64,000 nucleotides of DNA from Enterobacter sp. (GCA_022649305.1 JALCNW010000006.1:53329-117328); one strand, 5' to 3'; shown: positions 17,851-26,751, counted from the first letter of the stretch. Notes: a model not told the origin generated them from the letters alone. A program made the numbers and translations.

Positions 17851-18816
17851 ATGAAAGCGCCCGCGATCCCTGCTAATGAATCACAACGTCTGCTATCCCT
17901 GAAAGAGTCCGGGCTTCTGGAGTCAGATAACCATTTACCCTACGACAGGCTCACGCGGCTGGCGAAGCGCCTCTTCGACGTACCCGTCGCGATGGTCAAC
18001 CTTGTCGATGAGCGATCGCAGATATCCAGGTCGGTTGACGGCCCGGCCGCAAAAACGCTCCCACGCAATATCTCTTTTTGCGGACATACCATTCTGAGCA
18101 ACACACCGCTGGTGGTGGTTGATACCCTTAGCGATACGCGTTTTGTCGATAATCCGTTAGTCACGGGCAATCCAGGCGTGCGTTTTTATGCTGGCATTCC
18201 TTTGCGCTTGCCCGATGGCGCGACCGTGGGAACGATCTGCGTAGTGGATCATATTCCTCGTGATTTTAGTGCTGCCGATATTGCCGCCCTGAACGACCTG
18301 GCAGCACTGGCAGAGGACGAATTTGCCGCCGCCACGGCGGCGACGACCGATGAAATGACAGGATTATTCAACCGGCGTGGATTCAATCAGTTCGCGGCGT
18401 TTGCGCTATCCGGGGCTCGGCGGCGTGCAGAGCCTTTGACGCTTGCCTGGATAGACCTGGACAAATTTAAACAGATTAACGATCGCTACGGTCATGATGA
18501 AGGTGACATTGCGCTAAAAGCAATGGCTGACCTGATGCGTGCGTCATTTCGCGAAGCCGATCTTCTGGTGCGTTATGGCGGTGATGAGTTTGCCGTACTC
18601 TTTGCCGATACTGATGAGCAGGGCGCGTGGATTGCGATGCAATATTTGACTGAGCAGGTGGCCAACTATAACCAGCAGGGTTTACATGCCTGGAGCCTGA
18701 CGTTCTCCTGGGGCGTATGTGAATTCGACCATCAACAAGGCGATATCCAGCGCTGGCTGAAAATAGCCGATGAGAAGATGTTTGCCATGAAGCAAAAACA
18801 TGGCGTTTGCCGCTAA
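17851..18816 (+). CDS. GAF-GGDEF diguanylate cyclase
   Basis: A 321-residue soluble protein. An N-terminal GAF domain (about 20-160; FDVPVAMVNLVDERSQ, RNISFCGHTIL, FYAGIPLRLPDGATVGTIC) precedes a GGDEF domain (WIDLDKFKQINDRYGHDEGD, VRYGGDEFAVLF). READ lies five residues before GGDEF, a complete inhibitory site. The GAF ligand is unknown. ATG at 17851 follows AGGAGA; the ATG at 17836 would lack a ribosome site. It lies 52 bases after the previous cyclase and is probably an independent or weakly coupled unit. Confidence 0.85.
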   Translation: MKAPAIPANESQRLLSLKESGLLESDNHLPYDRLTRLAKRLFDVPVAMVNLVDERSQISRSVDGPAAKTLPRNISFCGHTILSNTPLVVVDTLSDTRFVDNPLVTGNPGVRFYAGIPLRLPDGATVGTICVVDHIPRDFSAADIAALNDLAALAEDEFAAATAATTDEMTGLFNRRGFNQFAAFALSGARRRAEPLTLAWIDLDKFKQINDRYGHDEGDIALKAMADLMRASFREADLLVRYGGDEFAVLFADTDEQGAWIAMQYLTEQVANYNQQGLHAWSLTFSWGVCEFDHQQGDIQRWLKIADEKMFAMKQKHGVCR

Positions 18817-18896
18817 CATCACGAAAGCCTATGTTCAGGTGCTTGCGTTAAATAAATGTTAAAGGCAAGGTGGGGAGGAAATAATTAAGGACACCT

Positions 18897-19424
18897 ATGA
18901 CCTCCTCATTATCTATTCAAATGCTCTCCCGGGAAGCGATTCTCTGCCACATTGCGGCACTGGCCGATATTCTCGAAAACTGCGTTAACGGCGGTGCTTC
19001 AGTCAGTTTCATGCAACCCTTCACAGATGAAAAGGCCCGTCAGTTTTGGACTGGTGTTGCCGACAGCGTGGGCCGGGGGGAGCGTACCGTTTTGGTCTGT
19101 CGTGACAATGACGGTGCATTTCTTGGGACCGTGCAACTCATCACCGATCAGCCAGAAAACCAACCGCACCGCGCTGATGTTGCCAAGCTTTTGGTACACG
19201 ATAACGCCCGGCGTAAAGGCGTGGCGATGGCCTTAATGGAGGCGCTCGAAACCGAAGCGCGAATCCAACATAAAACCGTGCTTGTACTGGATACCGCCTC
19301 GGGTAGCGGGGCAGAGACGTTCTACCAGCGCGCGGGGTGGAACAAAGTGGGCGAGATACCACGCTATGCGCTGATGCCCGACGGTGAAATGACCGCAACA
19401 TCTGTGTTCTATAAGTTTTTATAA
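18897..19424 (+). CDS. GNAT family N-acetyltransferase
   Basis: A 175-residue acetyltransferase with the GNAT cofactor segment VAKLLVHDNARRKGVAMALMEALE (about residues 96-119) and a downstream ETFYQRAGWNKVGEIPRYAL motif, the usual order of motifs A and B. The N-terminal part resembles acetyltransferases acting on small amino compounds, but no substrate can be assigned. ATG at 18897 follows a GGACACCT stretch. It stands alone between the GGDEF cluster and uxaB. Confidence 0.78.
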   Translation: MTSSLSIQMLSREAILCHIAALADILENCVNGGASVSFMQPFTDEKARQFWTGVADSVGRGERTVLVCRDNDGAFLGTVQLITDQPENQPHRADVAKLLVHDNARRKGVAMALMEALETEARIQHKTVLVLDTASGSGAETFYQRAGWNKVGEIPRYALMPDGEMTATSVFYKFL

Positions 19425-19482
19425 TTCTTTTCACAATTGCTGCATGAGTTGATCAAAACAGGGGTTCGTGGTCGTAAAGTTT

Positions 19483-19507
19483 GATAAGTTATTGGACCAA
19501 TCTTATC
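19483..19507. promoter_or_regulatory. Palindromic operator candidate upstream of uxaB
   Basis: Inverted repeats GATAAG (19483-19488) and CTTATC (19502-19507) enclose a second short palindrome ATTGG-A-CCAAT (19491-19501). The inner half-sites resemble the TTGG/CCAA core of ExuR/UxuR operators. The element ends 36 bases before the uxaB start, a position suited to repression. Assignment to ExuR is inference. Confidence 0.5.
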
Positions 19508-19543
19508 AGGCTGTATGACTAATCAATAAAAAGGAACCTCTTT

Positions 19544-20995
19544 GTGAACACACTCAACCGTCGTGATTTTCCCGGAGCACTTTACCCAGAACGTATCATT
19601 CAGTTTGGTGAAGGTAACTTTTTACGTGCGTTCGTTGACTGGCAGGTTGATCTGCTGAACGAGCATACCGATCTGAACGCGGGTGTGGTTATTGTTCGCC
19701 CTATCCAGAGTGATTTTCCACCATCGTTAAGCACCCAGGATGGCCTGTATACCACCATCATTCGTGGCCTGAACGAACAGGGGGAGGCCGTCAGCGATGC
19801 GCGTCTTATCCGCTCGGTTAATCGTGAGATCAGTGTCTACAGCCAGTATGAAGAATTCCTGAAGCTGGCGCACAATCCTGATATGCGTTTTGTCTTCTCT
19901 AACACCACTGAAGCGGGCATTAGCTATCACGCTGATGACAAATTCGATGATGCCCCGGCGGTGAGCTATCCTGCTAAATTAACCCGTTTGCTGTTTGAGC
20001 GTTTCAGCCATTTTAACGGTGCTGTGGATAAAGGCTGGGTGATTATCCCGTGCGAACTGATTGATTATAATGGTGATGCGCTGCAAGAACTGGTACTGCG
20101 TTATGCTCAGGAGTGGGCGCTCCCGGCTGCCTTCACTCAATGGCTTAACGAGGCTAATACGTTTTGTTCAACGCTGGTCGATCGTATCGTCACCGGCTAT
20201 CCGCGCGATGAAGTGGCTGCACTAGAAGCAGAACTGGGCTATCACGATGGTTTCCTCGATACCGCAGAGCACTTTTATCTGTTTGTGATTCAGGGGCCAA
20301 AATCGCTGGCCAGCGAGCTGCGCCTGGATAAATATCCGCTGAACGTGCTGATTGTTGACGACATCAAACCGTATAAAGAGCGTAAAGTCGCGATTCTCAA
20401 CGGCGCACATACTGCGCTGGTTCCGGTTGCCTTCCAGGCCGGGCTGGATACCGTGGGTGAGGCAATGAACGATGAAGAGGTGTGTGCCTTCGTTGAAAAA
20501 GCGATTTATCAGGAGATAATCCCGGTGCTGGATCTGCCGAAAGACGAGCTTGAGACATTCGCAAGCGCCGTCACCGGTCGTTTCCGTAACCCGTACATCA
20601 AGCATCAGTTACTGTCTATTTCGTTGAATGGGATGACTAAGTTCCGCACACGTATTCTGCCGCAGTTGCTAAAAGGGCAGAAGGCTACAGGTACGTTGCC
20701 AGCGCGTCTGACCTTTGCCCTGGCGGCGCTCATCGCGTTCTATCGCGCTGAACGTTTCGGAGAAAGCTATCCGGTGCAGGATGATGCGCATTGGCTGGAG
20801 CGTTTTCAGCAGCTGTGGTCACAACATCATGATAAGCAAATTAGCACCCGCGAACTGGTCAGTGCGGTTCTTAGCGTGAGCGACCATTGGGAGCAGGATC
20901 TGACTCAGGTCAGCGGATTGGTAGAACAAGTTACACTCGACCTGGATGCGATTCTGCATCAGGGTATGCGCGCAGCCGTTAAGCCTTTATGTTGA
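19544..20995 (+). CDS. uxaB: Tagaturonate reductase (altronate oxidoreductase) UxaB
   Basis: A 483-residue NAD-dependent mannitol-dehydrogenase-family enzyme reducing D-tagaturonate to D-altronate in galacturonate catabolism. It matches E. coli UxaB end to end ([33 protein letters not shown], the [20 protein letters not shown] segment, [14 protein letters not shown]). The start is GTG at 19544, with AAAGGAA about 8 bases upstream. A strong terminator follows directly. A palindrome upstream may be an ExuR site. Confidence 0.95.
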   Translation: MNTLNRRDFPGALYPERIIQFGEGNFLRAFVDWQVDLLNEHTDLNAGVVIVRPIQSDFPPSLSTQDGLYTTIIRGLNEQGEAVSDARLIRSVNREISVYSQYEEFLKLAHNPDMRFVFSNTTEAGISYHADDKFDDAPAVSYPAKLTRLLFERFSHFNGAVDKGWVIIPCELIDYNGDALQELVLRYAQEWALPAAFTQWLNEANTFCSTLVDRIVTGYPRDEVAALEAELGYHDGFLDTAEHFYLFVIQGPKSLASELRLDKYPLNVLIVDDIKPYKERKVAILNGAHTALVPVAFQAGLDTVGEAMNDEEVCAFVEKAIYQEIIPVLDLPKDELETFASAVTGRFRNPYIKHQLLSISLNGMTKFRTRILPQLLKGQKATGTLPARLTFALAALIAFYRAERFGESYPVQDDAHWLERFQQLWSQHHDKQISTRELVSAVLSVSDHWEQDLTQVSGLVEQVTLDLDAILHQGMRAAVKPLC

Positions 20996-21005
20996 GGTAA
21001 AAGTG

Positions 21006-21026
21006 CCCGGCCTCGGCCGGGTTTTT
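21006..21026 (+). terminator. Intrinsic terminator of uxaB
   Basis: Stem CCCGGC (21006-21011) and GCCGGG (21016-21021) with a CTCG loop is followed by TTTTT (21022-21026), 11 bases after the uxaB stop. Confidence 0.9.
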
Positions 21027-21120
21027 AATACACAATCATTAGTTACAACATACTATTCGCTCTTTTTTTTATAAACACGTTGCAGCGGCATCGTGCCATC
21101 ATAGCTGGGCAGAGGAGAAT

Positions 21121-21195
21121 ATGCAAAGAGTCGGTAACAAGCTTGCAACCGTGACGACGATCACGTTTAATAGCCACGCTCTTTATTCTACCTGA
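21121..21195 (+). CDS. Candidate 24-codon leader ORF before yneE
   Basis: An ATG at 21121 with a strong ribosome site (AGAGGAGA) opens a 24-residue ORF starting MQRVGNKLATVTT and ending ALYST, stop at 21193-21195. The yneE start is only 8 bases further on and has no comparable ribosome site of its own, which suggests translational coupling. There is no homology I can name and no hydrophobic stretch. It could equally be chance. Confidence 0.35.
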   Translation: MQRVGNKLATVTTITFNSHALYST

Positions 21196-21203
21196 AGCTG
21201 ACT

Positions 21204-22108
21204 ATGATTGTTCGTCCTCAACAGCACTGGTTGCGCCTGATTTTTGTCTGGCATGGTTCCGTTCTGTCTAAAATTTTTACCCGGCTGTTTCTCAACTTTC
21301 TGCTTTCTATCGCCGTCGTCTTAATGCTGCCGTGGTATACCTCGCTGGGTATCAAGTTAACCGTTGCGCCATTTAGTATTCTTGGCGTAGCGATCGCCAT
21401 CTTCCTTGGTTTTCGCAATAACGCCTGCTATTCACGCTACGTCGAGGCTCGCCAGCTTTGGGGGCAGTTGATGATAGCGTCGCGCTCGCTATTTCGCGAG
21501 GTGAAAAACACGCTACCTGGCGATCAGCATCTGGGGGAATTTGTCCGCCTGCAAATTGCTTTCGCACATTGCCTGCGCATGACGCTGCGCCGACAACCGC
21601 AGGCTGAGCAGCTTTCTCAGTATTTGTCCGCACAACATCTCCGCGAGGTGATGGATTCTCATTCTCCGTCGAATCGCATTCTGCTGATTATGGGTGAATG
21701 GTTGGCAGTCAGAAGGCGGGAAGGGCAATTGTCGGACATCTCCTCAATAATCGACTGAACGATATGTCGGTCGTGCTGGCCGGCTGTGAGCGTATCGCCA
21801 ATACGCCTGTGCCGTTTGCTTATACCTTGATTTTGCACCGTACGGTTTATCTGTTCTGCATCATGCTGCCTTTCGCGTTAGTCGGCGACCTGCATTACAT
21901 GACGCCGTTTGTCTCCGTGCTGGTTTCCTATACCTTCATCGCACTCGATGCGTTAGCAGAAGAGCTGGAAGAACCTTTTGGTATCGAAAATAACGACTTA
22001 CCACTGGATGCTATCTGCAATGCAATGGAAATCGATCTCCTGCAGATGAATGATGAACCCACAATCCCAGCACGTTTGCTGCCGGACAGACGCTACCAGC
22101 TGACGTAA
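21204..22108 (+). pseudogene. yneE: Bestrophin-family membrane protein YneE, frameshifted
   Basis: The two reading frames 21204-21758 and 21698-22108 together reproduce the E. coli YneE sequence (about 300 residues; FSILGVAIAIFLGFRNNACYSRYVEARQLWGQL in the first part, AGCERIANTPVPFAYTLILHRTVYLFCIMLPFALV in the second). The family consists of bestrophin-like channel proteins of the inner membrane. Homology passes from the first frame after GQLSDIS to the second at NNRLNDMS, so a one-base change lies at about 21738-21752. The first frame ends in a stop at 21756. Both halves remain well conserved, so the lesion is recent or a sequencing error. Confidence 0.82.
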
Positions 22109-22115
22109 CAATGGA

Positions 22116-22664
22116 TCAGGAACGCTGCAAGGCGTTCCACTCATCGCACGTGATTTCCCATAGTTCGGAGTCCAGCATACCGCTGACGTAGGCTTTCTTT
22201 TCCGTTCTCACCAGACGCATTCCACTACTTTGCGAAATACGCTGAGAGCGCGCGTTGACTGATGCTTTTGGCGCGCGAAGCAAAGGTTTTTTTAGCACAT
22301 TGAACCAGTAATCCGTGGCCGCAATACTGGCTTCACGCATGTAGCCCTTTCCTTGCCATTGGGGAGCGAGCCAGAAGCCACGATTATTGTCTTCGACATC
22401 GTACAAACAAATCAGCCCCATTAATTCATCTGGTGCCTCATGGCGTCGGATTGTCCAGAACCACGCGACGCCTTTCTCTACGTCCGGCAGCGCCACATTG
22501 TTAACGTAGCTTTCAGCGCCATTATCCGGGTAAGGCCAGGGGACGGACGAAACCATGTAACGGACAATTTCCCATTGTGGATAGAGTTTTTGTATCTGTG
22601 CGGCGTCCTGTGCTTCAAGCGGTTTAAGAACGAGCCGTTCGGTCGTTAATATCGGAACAGACAT
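22116..22664 (-). CDS. RimJ/RimL-type GNAT acetyltransferase
   Basis: A 182-residue acetyltransferase of the ribosomal-protein-acetylating type (Acetyltransf_3): LTTERLVLKPLEAQDAAQI at the N-terminus, GFWLAPQWQGKGYMREA as the cofactor loop and NARSQRISQSSGM in motif B. The frame can be opened back to 22781, but ATG at 22664 has AAGGAGA 7 bases upstream and gives the normal family start. It lies just downstream of tam on the same strand. Target unknown. Confidence 0.82.
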   Translation of the reverse strand: MSVPILTTERLVLKPLEAQDAAQIQKLYPQWEIVRYMVSSVPWPYPDNGAESYVNNVALPDVEKGVAWFWTIRRHEAPDELMGLICLYDVEDNNRGFWLAPQWQGKGYMREASIAATDYWFNVLKKPLLRAPKASVNARSQRISQSSGMRLVRTEKKAYVSGMLDSELWEITCDEWNALQRS

Positions 22665-22722
22665 AGCGCATATCTCCTTTTCTACGCGTGCGGCGGTCGG
22701 GTTGTATATCAATGGATAAGTT

Positions 22723-23481
22723 TTAGGGCTCGCGTCTGGCGACGATAAAGAGTCTCGGGAATGCCAGCAGAATCTGTCCATTTTCCTGAAGTGGATACTG
22801 CTGTTCCAGCAATTCTTGATAGCGTTTCAGATAGTTTCGCTGCTCGCTTTCGTTCAACTCCTGTAACCAGGGCCGCAATCCCGTTGCGCTCACCCAATCA
22901 ATGATTGCCTGGTGCGAGCTCATCTTGTGATAGTAGGTCGTGCGCCAGATATCCACTTCGCATCCAGCCTCACTCAAAATATCGTAATAAGCATGAACGC
23001 CGGGTAATGCATCACGACTACGATCGGGATAACCTTGCTCGTAAGCGACTTCGCGCATCAAAACATGCGTCGGTTCTTGTTGATTATCAGGCATTTGAAT
23101 AGCCAAAACCCCGTTAAGCGCAAGCAATGAAACAAGATGGGGCAACAATTCATAATGGTCAGGGACCCATTGCAATGAAGCATTGGCATAAATCAGATTC
23201 AGTGCATGCTCGGGTCGAAATCGCTGAATATCGGCTTCAATAAAACGACATTCCGGAACAGCGACGCGGGCTTGTTCCAACATAGCAGGGGAATTATCCA
23301 CGCCAACAATTTGCGCAGATGGCCAGCGTTGGTGCAATAATGCGGTGCTGTTGCCGGGCCCACACCCCAAATCAACAATTGAAGATACATCGTTAAGGGC
23401 AATTCTTGCCAGCAATTCAGCAGCAGGGCGCGTACGTTCGGCGCCATATTGCAGGTAAAGAGAAGGGTTCCAGTCGGCCAT
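22723..23481 (-). CDS. tam: Trans-aconitate 2-methyltransferase Tam
   Basis: A 252-residue SAM-dependent methyltransferase that esterifies trans-aconitate, a by-product that inhibits aconitase. Motif I ([16 protein letters not shown], about residues 31-46) and the C-terminal block ([21 protein letters not shown]) match E. coli Tam, as does the length of 252. Start ATG at 23481 gives [11 protein letters not shown]. The E. coli order tam-yneE-uxaB is preserved. Confidence 0.93.
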   Translation of the reverse strand: MADWNPSLYLQYGAERTRPAAELLARIALNDVSSIVDLGCGPGNSTALLHQRWPSAQIVGVDNSPAMLEQARVAVPECRFIEADIQRFRPEHALNLIYANASLQWVPDHYELLPHLVSLLALNGVLAIQMPDNQQEPTHVLMREVAYEQGYPDRSRDALPGVHAYYDILSEAGCEVDIWRTTYYHKMSSHQAIIDWVSATGLRPWLQELNESEQRNYLKRYQELLEQQYPLQENGQILLAFPRLFIVARREP

Positions 23482-23602
23482 CAATGTTCTCCTGTTTGCA
23501 TGTTTCAGCAAGTGTAGATCAAAGGAAAATGACTGGCGGGATGCGTTGTTGCAAAAGATGTAAAATCTACATTCTTATATACTCATAGATGGAAGGGATC
23601 GA

Positions 23603-24013
23603 ATGGTATCAGTGGAAAGTTTGAAGTCTACGTACCCAGGCTCGATAGCATGGTCATTCGGGGACAGCGTGAACATGGCTGATGAACTTGCCGAACTTGT
23701 GGTTAAAGGCAGAAAAACAGCGTCATGCGGGTCGCTCGCCTCTTTTATATCTGAAAGTCCGTCACCCAATGTCGGGAGCTACCATATTATTCTCAACGGC
23801 CAGCAATTACCGGTTTGTGTGATTAGATTGATTTCATTGAGAATTGTTAAGTTCTGTGATGTCGACGAAACCTTTGCCAGAAAAGAAGGCGAGGGCGATT
23901 TGAGCCTTGAATACTGGCAAAAGGAGCATAGGGCTTTTTTCAGTCGGGAAGGGACATTTTCAGAGAGTATGGAACTCGTCGCTGAAGAGTTCCAACTCGT
24001 AGAAGTCATGTAA
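23603..24013 (+). CDS. ASCH domain-containing protein
   Basis: A 136-residue protein recognisable as an ASCH domain (a small PUA-like beta-barrel thought to bind RNA or modified nucleosides). Features are an N-terminal SIAWSFGDSVNMADELAELVVKGRKTAS block, a central beta-rich part, and the family GEGDLSLEYWQKEHRAFF motif (about residues 97-116). Base composition is more AT-rich than tam. No conserved partner is adjacent. ASCH proteins of this length include amidohydrolases acting on N4-acetylcytidine, but that role is not shown here. Confidence 0.78.
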   Translation: MVSVESLKSTYPGSIAWSFGDSVNMADELAELVVKGRKTASCGSLASFISESPSPNVGSYHIILNGQQLPVCVIRLISLRIVKFCDVDETFARKEGEGDLSLEYWQKEHRAFFSREGTFSESMELVAEEFQLVEVM

Positions 24014-24037
24014 TCGGAATCGTTTATGGTTTTATGT

Positions 24038-24619
24038 TCAGAGAGATAGCCATTTTTGGTCGTCACGCTTAATGCTTTGCTCAAGTTCGCTTCCGCGGGT
24101 GGCAAATACACGCTGCATCGGGAAACCGCTTTTTTCTAATACGTAGGCAAGCGTGGCATATTCTCGAGGGTATTTTGAAACGACCGTCTGATCGATTTCT
24201 ACCAGACCTAGTGGAAACGTAAATGTGCCCATGTCGTAGATGCTTTGACGGCGGAACAATCTCCAGACACCGTCTCGTTTCTCAGCCATATCATAAAAGC
24301 GGTTATGACATTCGCAGCCCACATTGAGCTTAACGTTTTCAGCGATGATCATCGCGTTAGTTTCGAGAATGGCTTTGTTGCCGCTGGCGTTGAAGGTAAT
24401 AACCGGTGCGGCGATAAGATGTTTGGTGCGTACGTCAGAGGCACCCATACGAATCGAACCGTCGACAAAATCGCTGCCTAAACCTTCGAACCAGGTTATC
24501 TCGATGGTTCCATCACTGTGGAATAAGTTACGCAACTGATCCCATTCGCCAAGATCGCGATGCATCCAGCCATTCATCAAGTCGTTAAGCTGTTGTCGGT
24601 CCTGAAGCTGATTTTGCAT
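24038..24619 (-). CDS. SnoaL/NTF2-like domain protein
   Basis: A 193-residue protein with a SnoaL_4-type start (DRQQLNDLMNGWMHRDLGEWDQLRNLFHSDGTIEITWFEG-like pattern: D-x-x-L...LF..DG...) typical of the cone-shaped NTF2-like fold found in limonene epoxide hydrolase and polyketide cyclases. The pattern suggests a small hydrophobic-molecule hydratase, isomerase or binding protein. No signal peptide is present and the substrate is unknown. It is convergent with the ASCH gene. Confidence 0.68.
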   Translation of the reverse strand: MQNQLQDRQQLNDLMNGWMHRDLGEWDQLRNLFHSDGTIEITWFEGLGSDFVDGSIRMGASDVRTKHLIAAPVITFNASGNKAILETNAMIIAENVKLNVGCECHNRFYDMAEKRDGVWRLFRRQSIYDMGTFTFPLGLVEIDQTVVSKYPREYATLAYVLEKSGFPMQRVFATRGSELEQSIKRDDQKWLSL

Positions 24620-24783
24620 GTGTGACTCCCATTAATTAACTTGAATGAGTTTAGTCGCATCCTCCAATGGCCACAAATAGAGATTAGTATTTAGCTCCTA
24701 CAACCTTGGTGCGCATAATGTATATTATGTTAAATCAGCTATAATGGTTATAAGTTCACAATGCACGTCTTCACTCCCCTGTA

Positions 24784-24801
24784 TGCCGGCCCGGACCGGC
24801 A
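24784..24801. repeat. Hairpin near the 3' end of yjjJ
   Basis: A 6-bp perfect inverted repeat TGCCGG (24784-24789) and CCGGCA (24796-24801) lies 25 bases beyond the yjjJ stop. No U-run follows on the minus strand, so termination is only possible. The rest of the 24620-24825 gap is AT-rich and shows no gene. Confidence 0.35.
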
Positions 24802-24825
24802 CTGGTTCAAGAAGCAATAATCTCG

Positions 24826-26130
24826 TTATCCCAAACGCGATATGCGCGATCTGGCCTCATCAAGGTGGTTACGCAGCGCCGCTAAGCACGGTTCAAAATT
24901 GGCGGAGAAACTGTTGCAACTCATGGTCAAAGCGTAAAAGTGCTCAGCCAGTTCCAGCGCTTCCCGCCAGACCTCCCCGTCGATTGCTTCAAGCAGCGTG
25001 GCTGGACGTAGCGTATTCACTATTTCTCCACCTGATTTAGGGGCAAACCCCATCGGCAGAATGTCGTATGCTGGCGCAAGATGATATGGTCGACCATGTC
25101 CACTGATGAATGACAGGTTCCCATGATGCATGTCAGTATTGCCGATTAGCACCCCAAATGCCCAGAGCCGTGCCGTGCTAATGGCGGCCTCAACACTAAC
25201 CTGCTCCTGTCTGATCAGTTCATTCACCAGAATGGGCCAGGCGTCTCTTGCTCGGCCAACAAACTCCGCCTCCAGCGCCCGTAAAGAAAATAGGCCTATA
25301 CGACCTAACGGACCCACTCTATCGAACCGGGGGATCTCAAGGAAGCGCTGACCTCCAAAATCAAACACCTCGGTTTCGACACCAAGGGTTTTTAGGGCCA
25401 GATGTTCGGCCTGCAGCAGATCGCGCCAGCGTTCGCTAATGGGGTTATCGTCAAGTGCCGTGAATTTCACGATGACGTGGCCACGTTCTGTATAGGTGCA
25501 AAATTTTGGTTGTTCGCCACCAGCAGATGAGCCAGGCGCTTCACCGGAGCTAACGGCCAACGCTAACGCTGGATAGGCAGCGTCTCGATCAACGGGTGTA
25601 GGCACCGGCATTTCCACGAACTGGTATCTTGTTTGTTCCCCTATTAACAGATTCCCTACCGCATCATGACCATGAACCAGCAAGGCTCTAATGACTTCAG
25701 CGTCTGTCCAGTCTTCCGGATTGGGAGATAAGCCAAGCCCACTGGAATAGGTGGATGCATACGCTCGCCCAAGATACCCCTGCGGGCGCATGTCAAAAAG
25801 CCACCATGGTAGTCCGTCACTGTGAAGACACACTTTATCAGCCTGCTCCATGACAAACCCGTCTGGATGAACCGGAATGAGTTTACCCAGTGATTTCACT
25901 TGGCCTTCTTCGTTTACGCGGTAAATGGGAGCAGAACTAAACCCTCGAAAAGCGTCGCGTAAAGCATATTGAATAGAAGGACCTGAGCCAATTCGAACGA
26001 CTTCTTCACCAAGCACCTTTAAAGCTCGGGACATGGTCGGCTGACTAATACCAATAATATTAGTCAGTTGCCTGACGGGCATTGGTCCCTGACGTAGCAA
26101 TTGTCGTATCATATCAGTTCGATTTGTCAT
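24826..26130 (-). CDS. yjjJ: HipA-like kinase-fold protein YjjJ with N-terminal HTH
   Basis: A 434-residue protein matching the YjjJ family: an N-terminal helix-turn-helix (about residues 1-50; LLRQGPMPVRQLTNIIGISQPTMSRALKVL) fused to a HipA-type Ser/Thr kinase fold. HipA motifs visible are SSAGGEQPKF (phosphate-loop region), the catalytic-loop-like FGVLIGNTDMHHGNLSF and LAPAYDILPMGFAPKS (HipA metal-binding D segment). There is no separate HipB partner; the HTH is built in, suggesting self-repression. Start ATG at 26130 matches the family; an upstream in-frame ATG at 26178 would translate across three 12-bp-spaced repeats. No Shine-Dalgarno is evident at either. Confidence 0.82.
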   Translation of the reverse strand: MTNRTDMIRQLLRQGPMPVRQLTNIIGISQPTMSRALKVLGEEVVRIGSGPSIQYALRDAFRGFSSAPIYRVNEEGQVKSLGKLIPVHPDGFVMEQADKVCLHSDGLPWWLFDMRPQGYLGRAYASTYSSGLGLSPNPEDWTDAEVIRALLVHGHDAVGNLLIGEQTRYQFVEMPVPTPVDRDAAYPALALAVSSGEAPGSSAGGEQPKFCTYTERGHVIVKFTALDDNPISERWRDLLQAEHLALKTLGVETEVFDFGGQRFLEIPRFDRVGPLGRIGLFSLRALEAEFVGRARDAWPILVNELIRQEQVSVEAAISTARLWAFGVLIGNTDMHHGNLSFISGHGRPYHLAPAYDILPMGFAPKSGGEIVNTLRPATLLEAIDGEVWREALELAEHFYALTMSCNSFSANFEPCLAALRNHLDEARSRISRLG

Positions 26131-26133
26131 GGA

Positions 26134-26166
26134 TATGAATAGCTCTATGAATAGGTTTGTGAATAG
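26134..26166. repeat. Three TATGAATAG repeats at 12-bp spacing before yjjJ
   Basis: TATGAATAG occurs at 26134-26142 and 26146-26154, and TGTGAATAG at 26158-26166, each exactly 12 bases apart, immediately upstream of the yjjJ ATG at 26130. The regular spacing, close to one helical turn plus, looks like a cooperative operator array. The likely binder is the HTH of YjjJ itself (inference). Confidence 0.7.
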
Positions 26167-26287
26167 ATAATTTATCATCTATCCGGTTACCTGTCATGTT
26201 CAGTTTCCGCACGGGCCCGAGCTCTGCGGATAAATGATGTAACTATATGATGTAAAAGACTTTCATGAAAAATGGTGATTCTCCGTA

Positions 26288-26326
26288 AATTCTGACATTC
26301 CAGCAGCATCATGATGCGTCAGAATT
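26288..26326. repeat. Nested inverted repeats in the yjjJ-VF530 gap
   Basis: Outer arms AATTCTGAC (26288-26296) and GTCAGAATT (26318-26326) are perfectly complementary over 9 bp. The interior contains the perfect 12-bp palindrome GCATCATGATGC (26306-26317). The element is in the 326-base non-coding gap 26131-26456 between divergent genes, which otherwise holds only the yjjJ repeats and no gene I can support. It may be an RNA hairpin or protein-binding site. Confidence 0.5.
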
Positions 26327-26456
26327 GACGTACAACCCCCAAAATCACCCGCTTTAATTTCCCTAAACTCATCGATATCATTGCTGGTCACTCTGCTTTC
26401 TTGTAACCTTCCCTTGCTTATCACCATTGCCAAATATTCGAATTAACGGACTTAAT

Positions 26457-26744
26457 ATGACAGCTCACACTTCAAAAGATCCCTTGCATGGCGTCACGCT
26501 TGAGATGCAAGTCAGCGCCCTAGTGGCACATTATGGGTGGGATAAGCTGGGCCAACTGGTCAACATCAACTGCTTCAAAAAAGATCCTAGCGTGAAATCC
26601 AGTTTAAAGTTTTTACGCCGTACGCCGTGGGCCCGCGCGGAAGTTGAGGCGCTTTATCTGGATTCGCTTGAGGATATCGTCGACGATAAATCCGATGAAC
26701 CGGCGTTCAATCCATGGGTTAATAGTCAAATTAAAAAGAGCTAA
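26457..26744 (+). CDS. VF530 family (DUF2132) small DNA-binding-type protein
   Basis: A 95-residue protein with the VF530 pattern: [26 protein letters not shown], then [31 protein letters not shown], covering the whole domain. The family, named from a Vibrio fischeri structure, has a fold suggesting nucleic-acid binding; its role is unknown. ATG at 26457 is chosen over 26427 because the domain starts just after it. The stop is 7 bases before digH, so the two could share a transcript. Confidence 0.8.
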   Translation: MTAHTSKDPLHGVTLEMQVSALVAHYGWDKLGQLVNINCFKKDPSVKSSLKFLRRTPWARAEVEALYLDSLEDIVDDKSDEPAFNPWVNSQIKKS

Positions 26745-26751
26745 TGAGAAG

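Noticed and set aside
26644..26751. N-terminal extension of digH
   Set aside because: It overlaps the VF530-type gene and would destroy the lipoprotein signal peptide at 26752.
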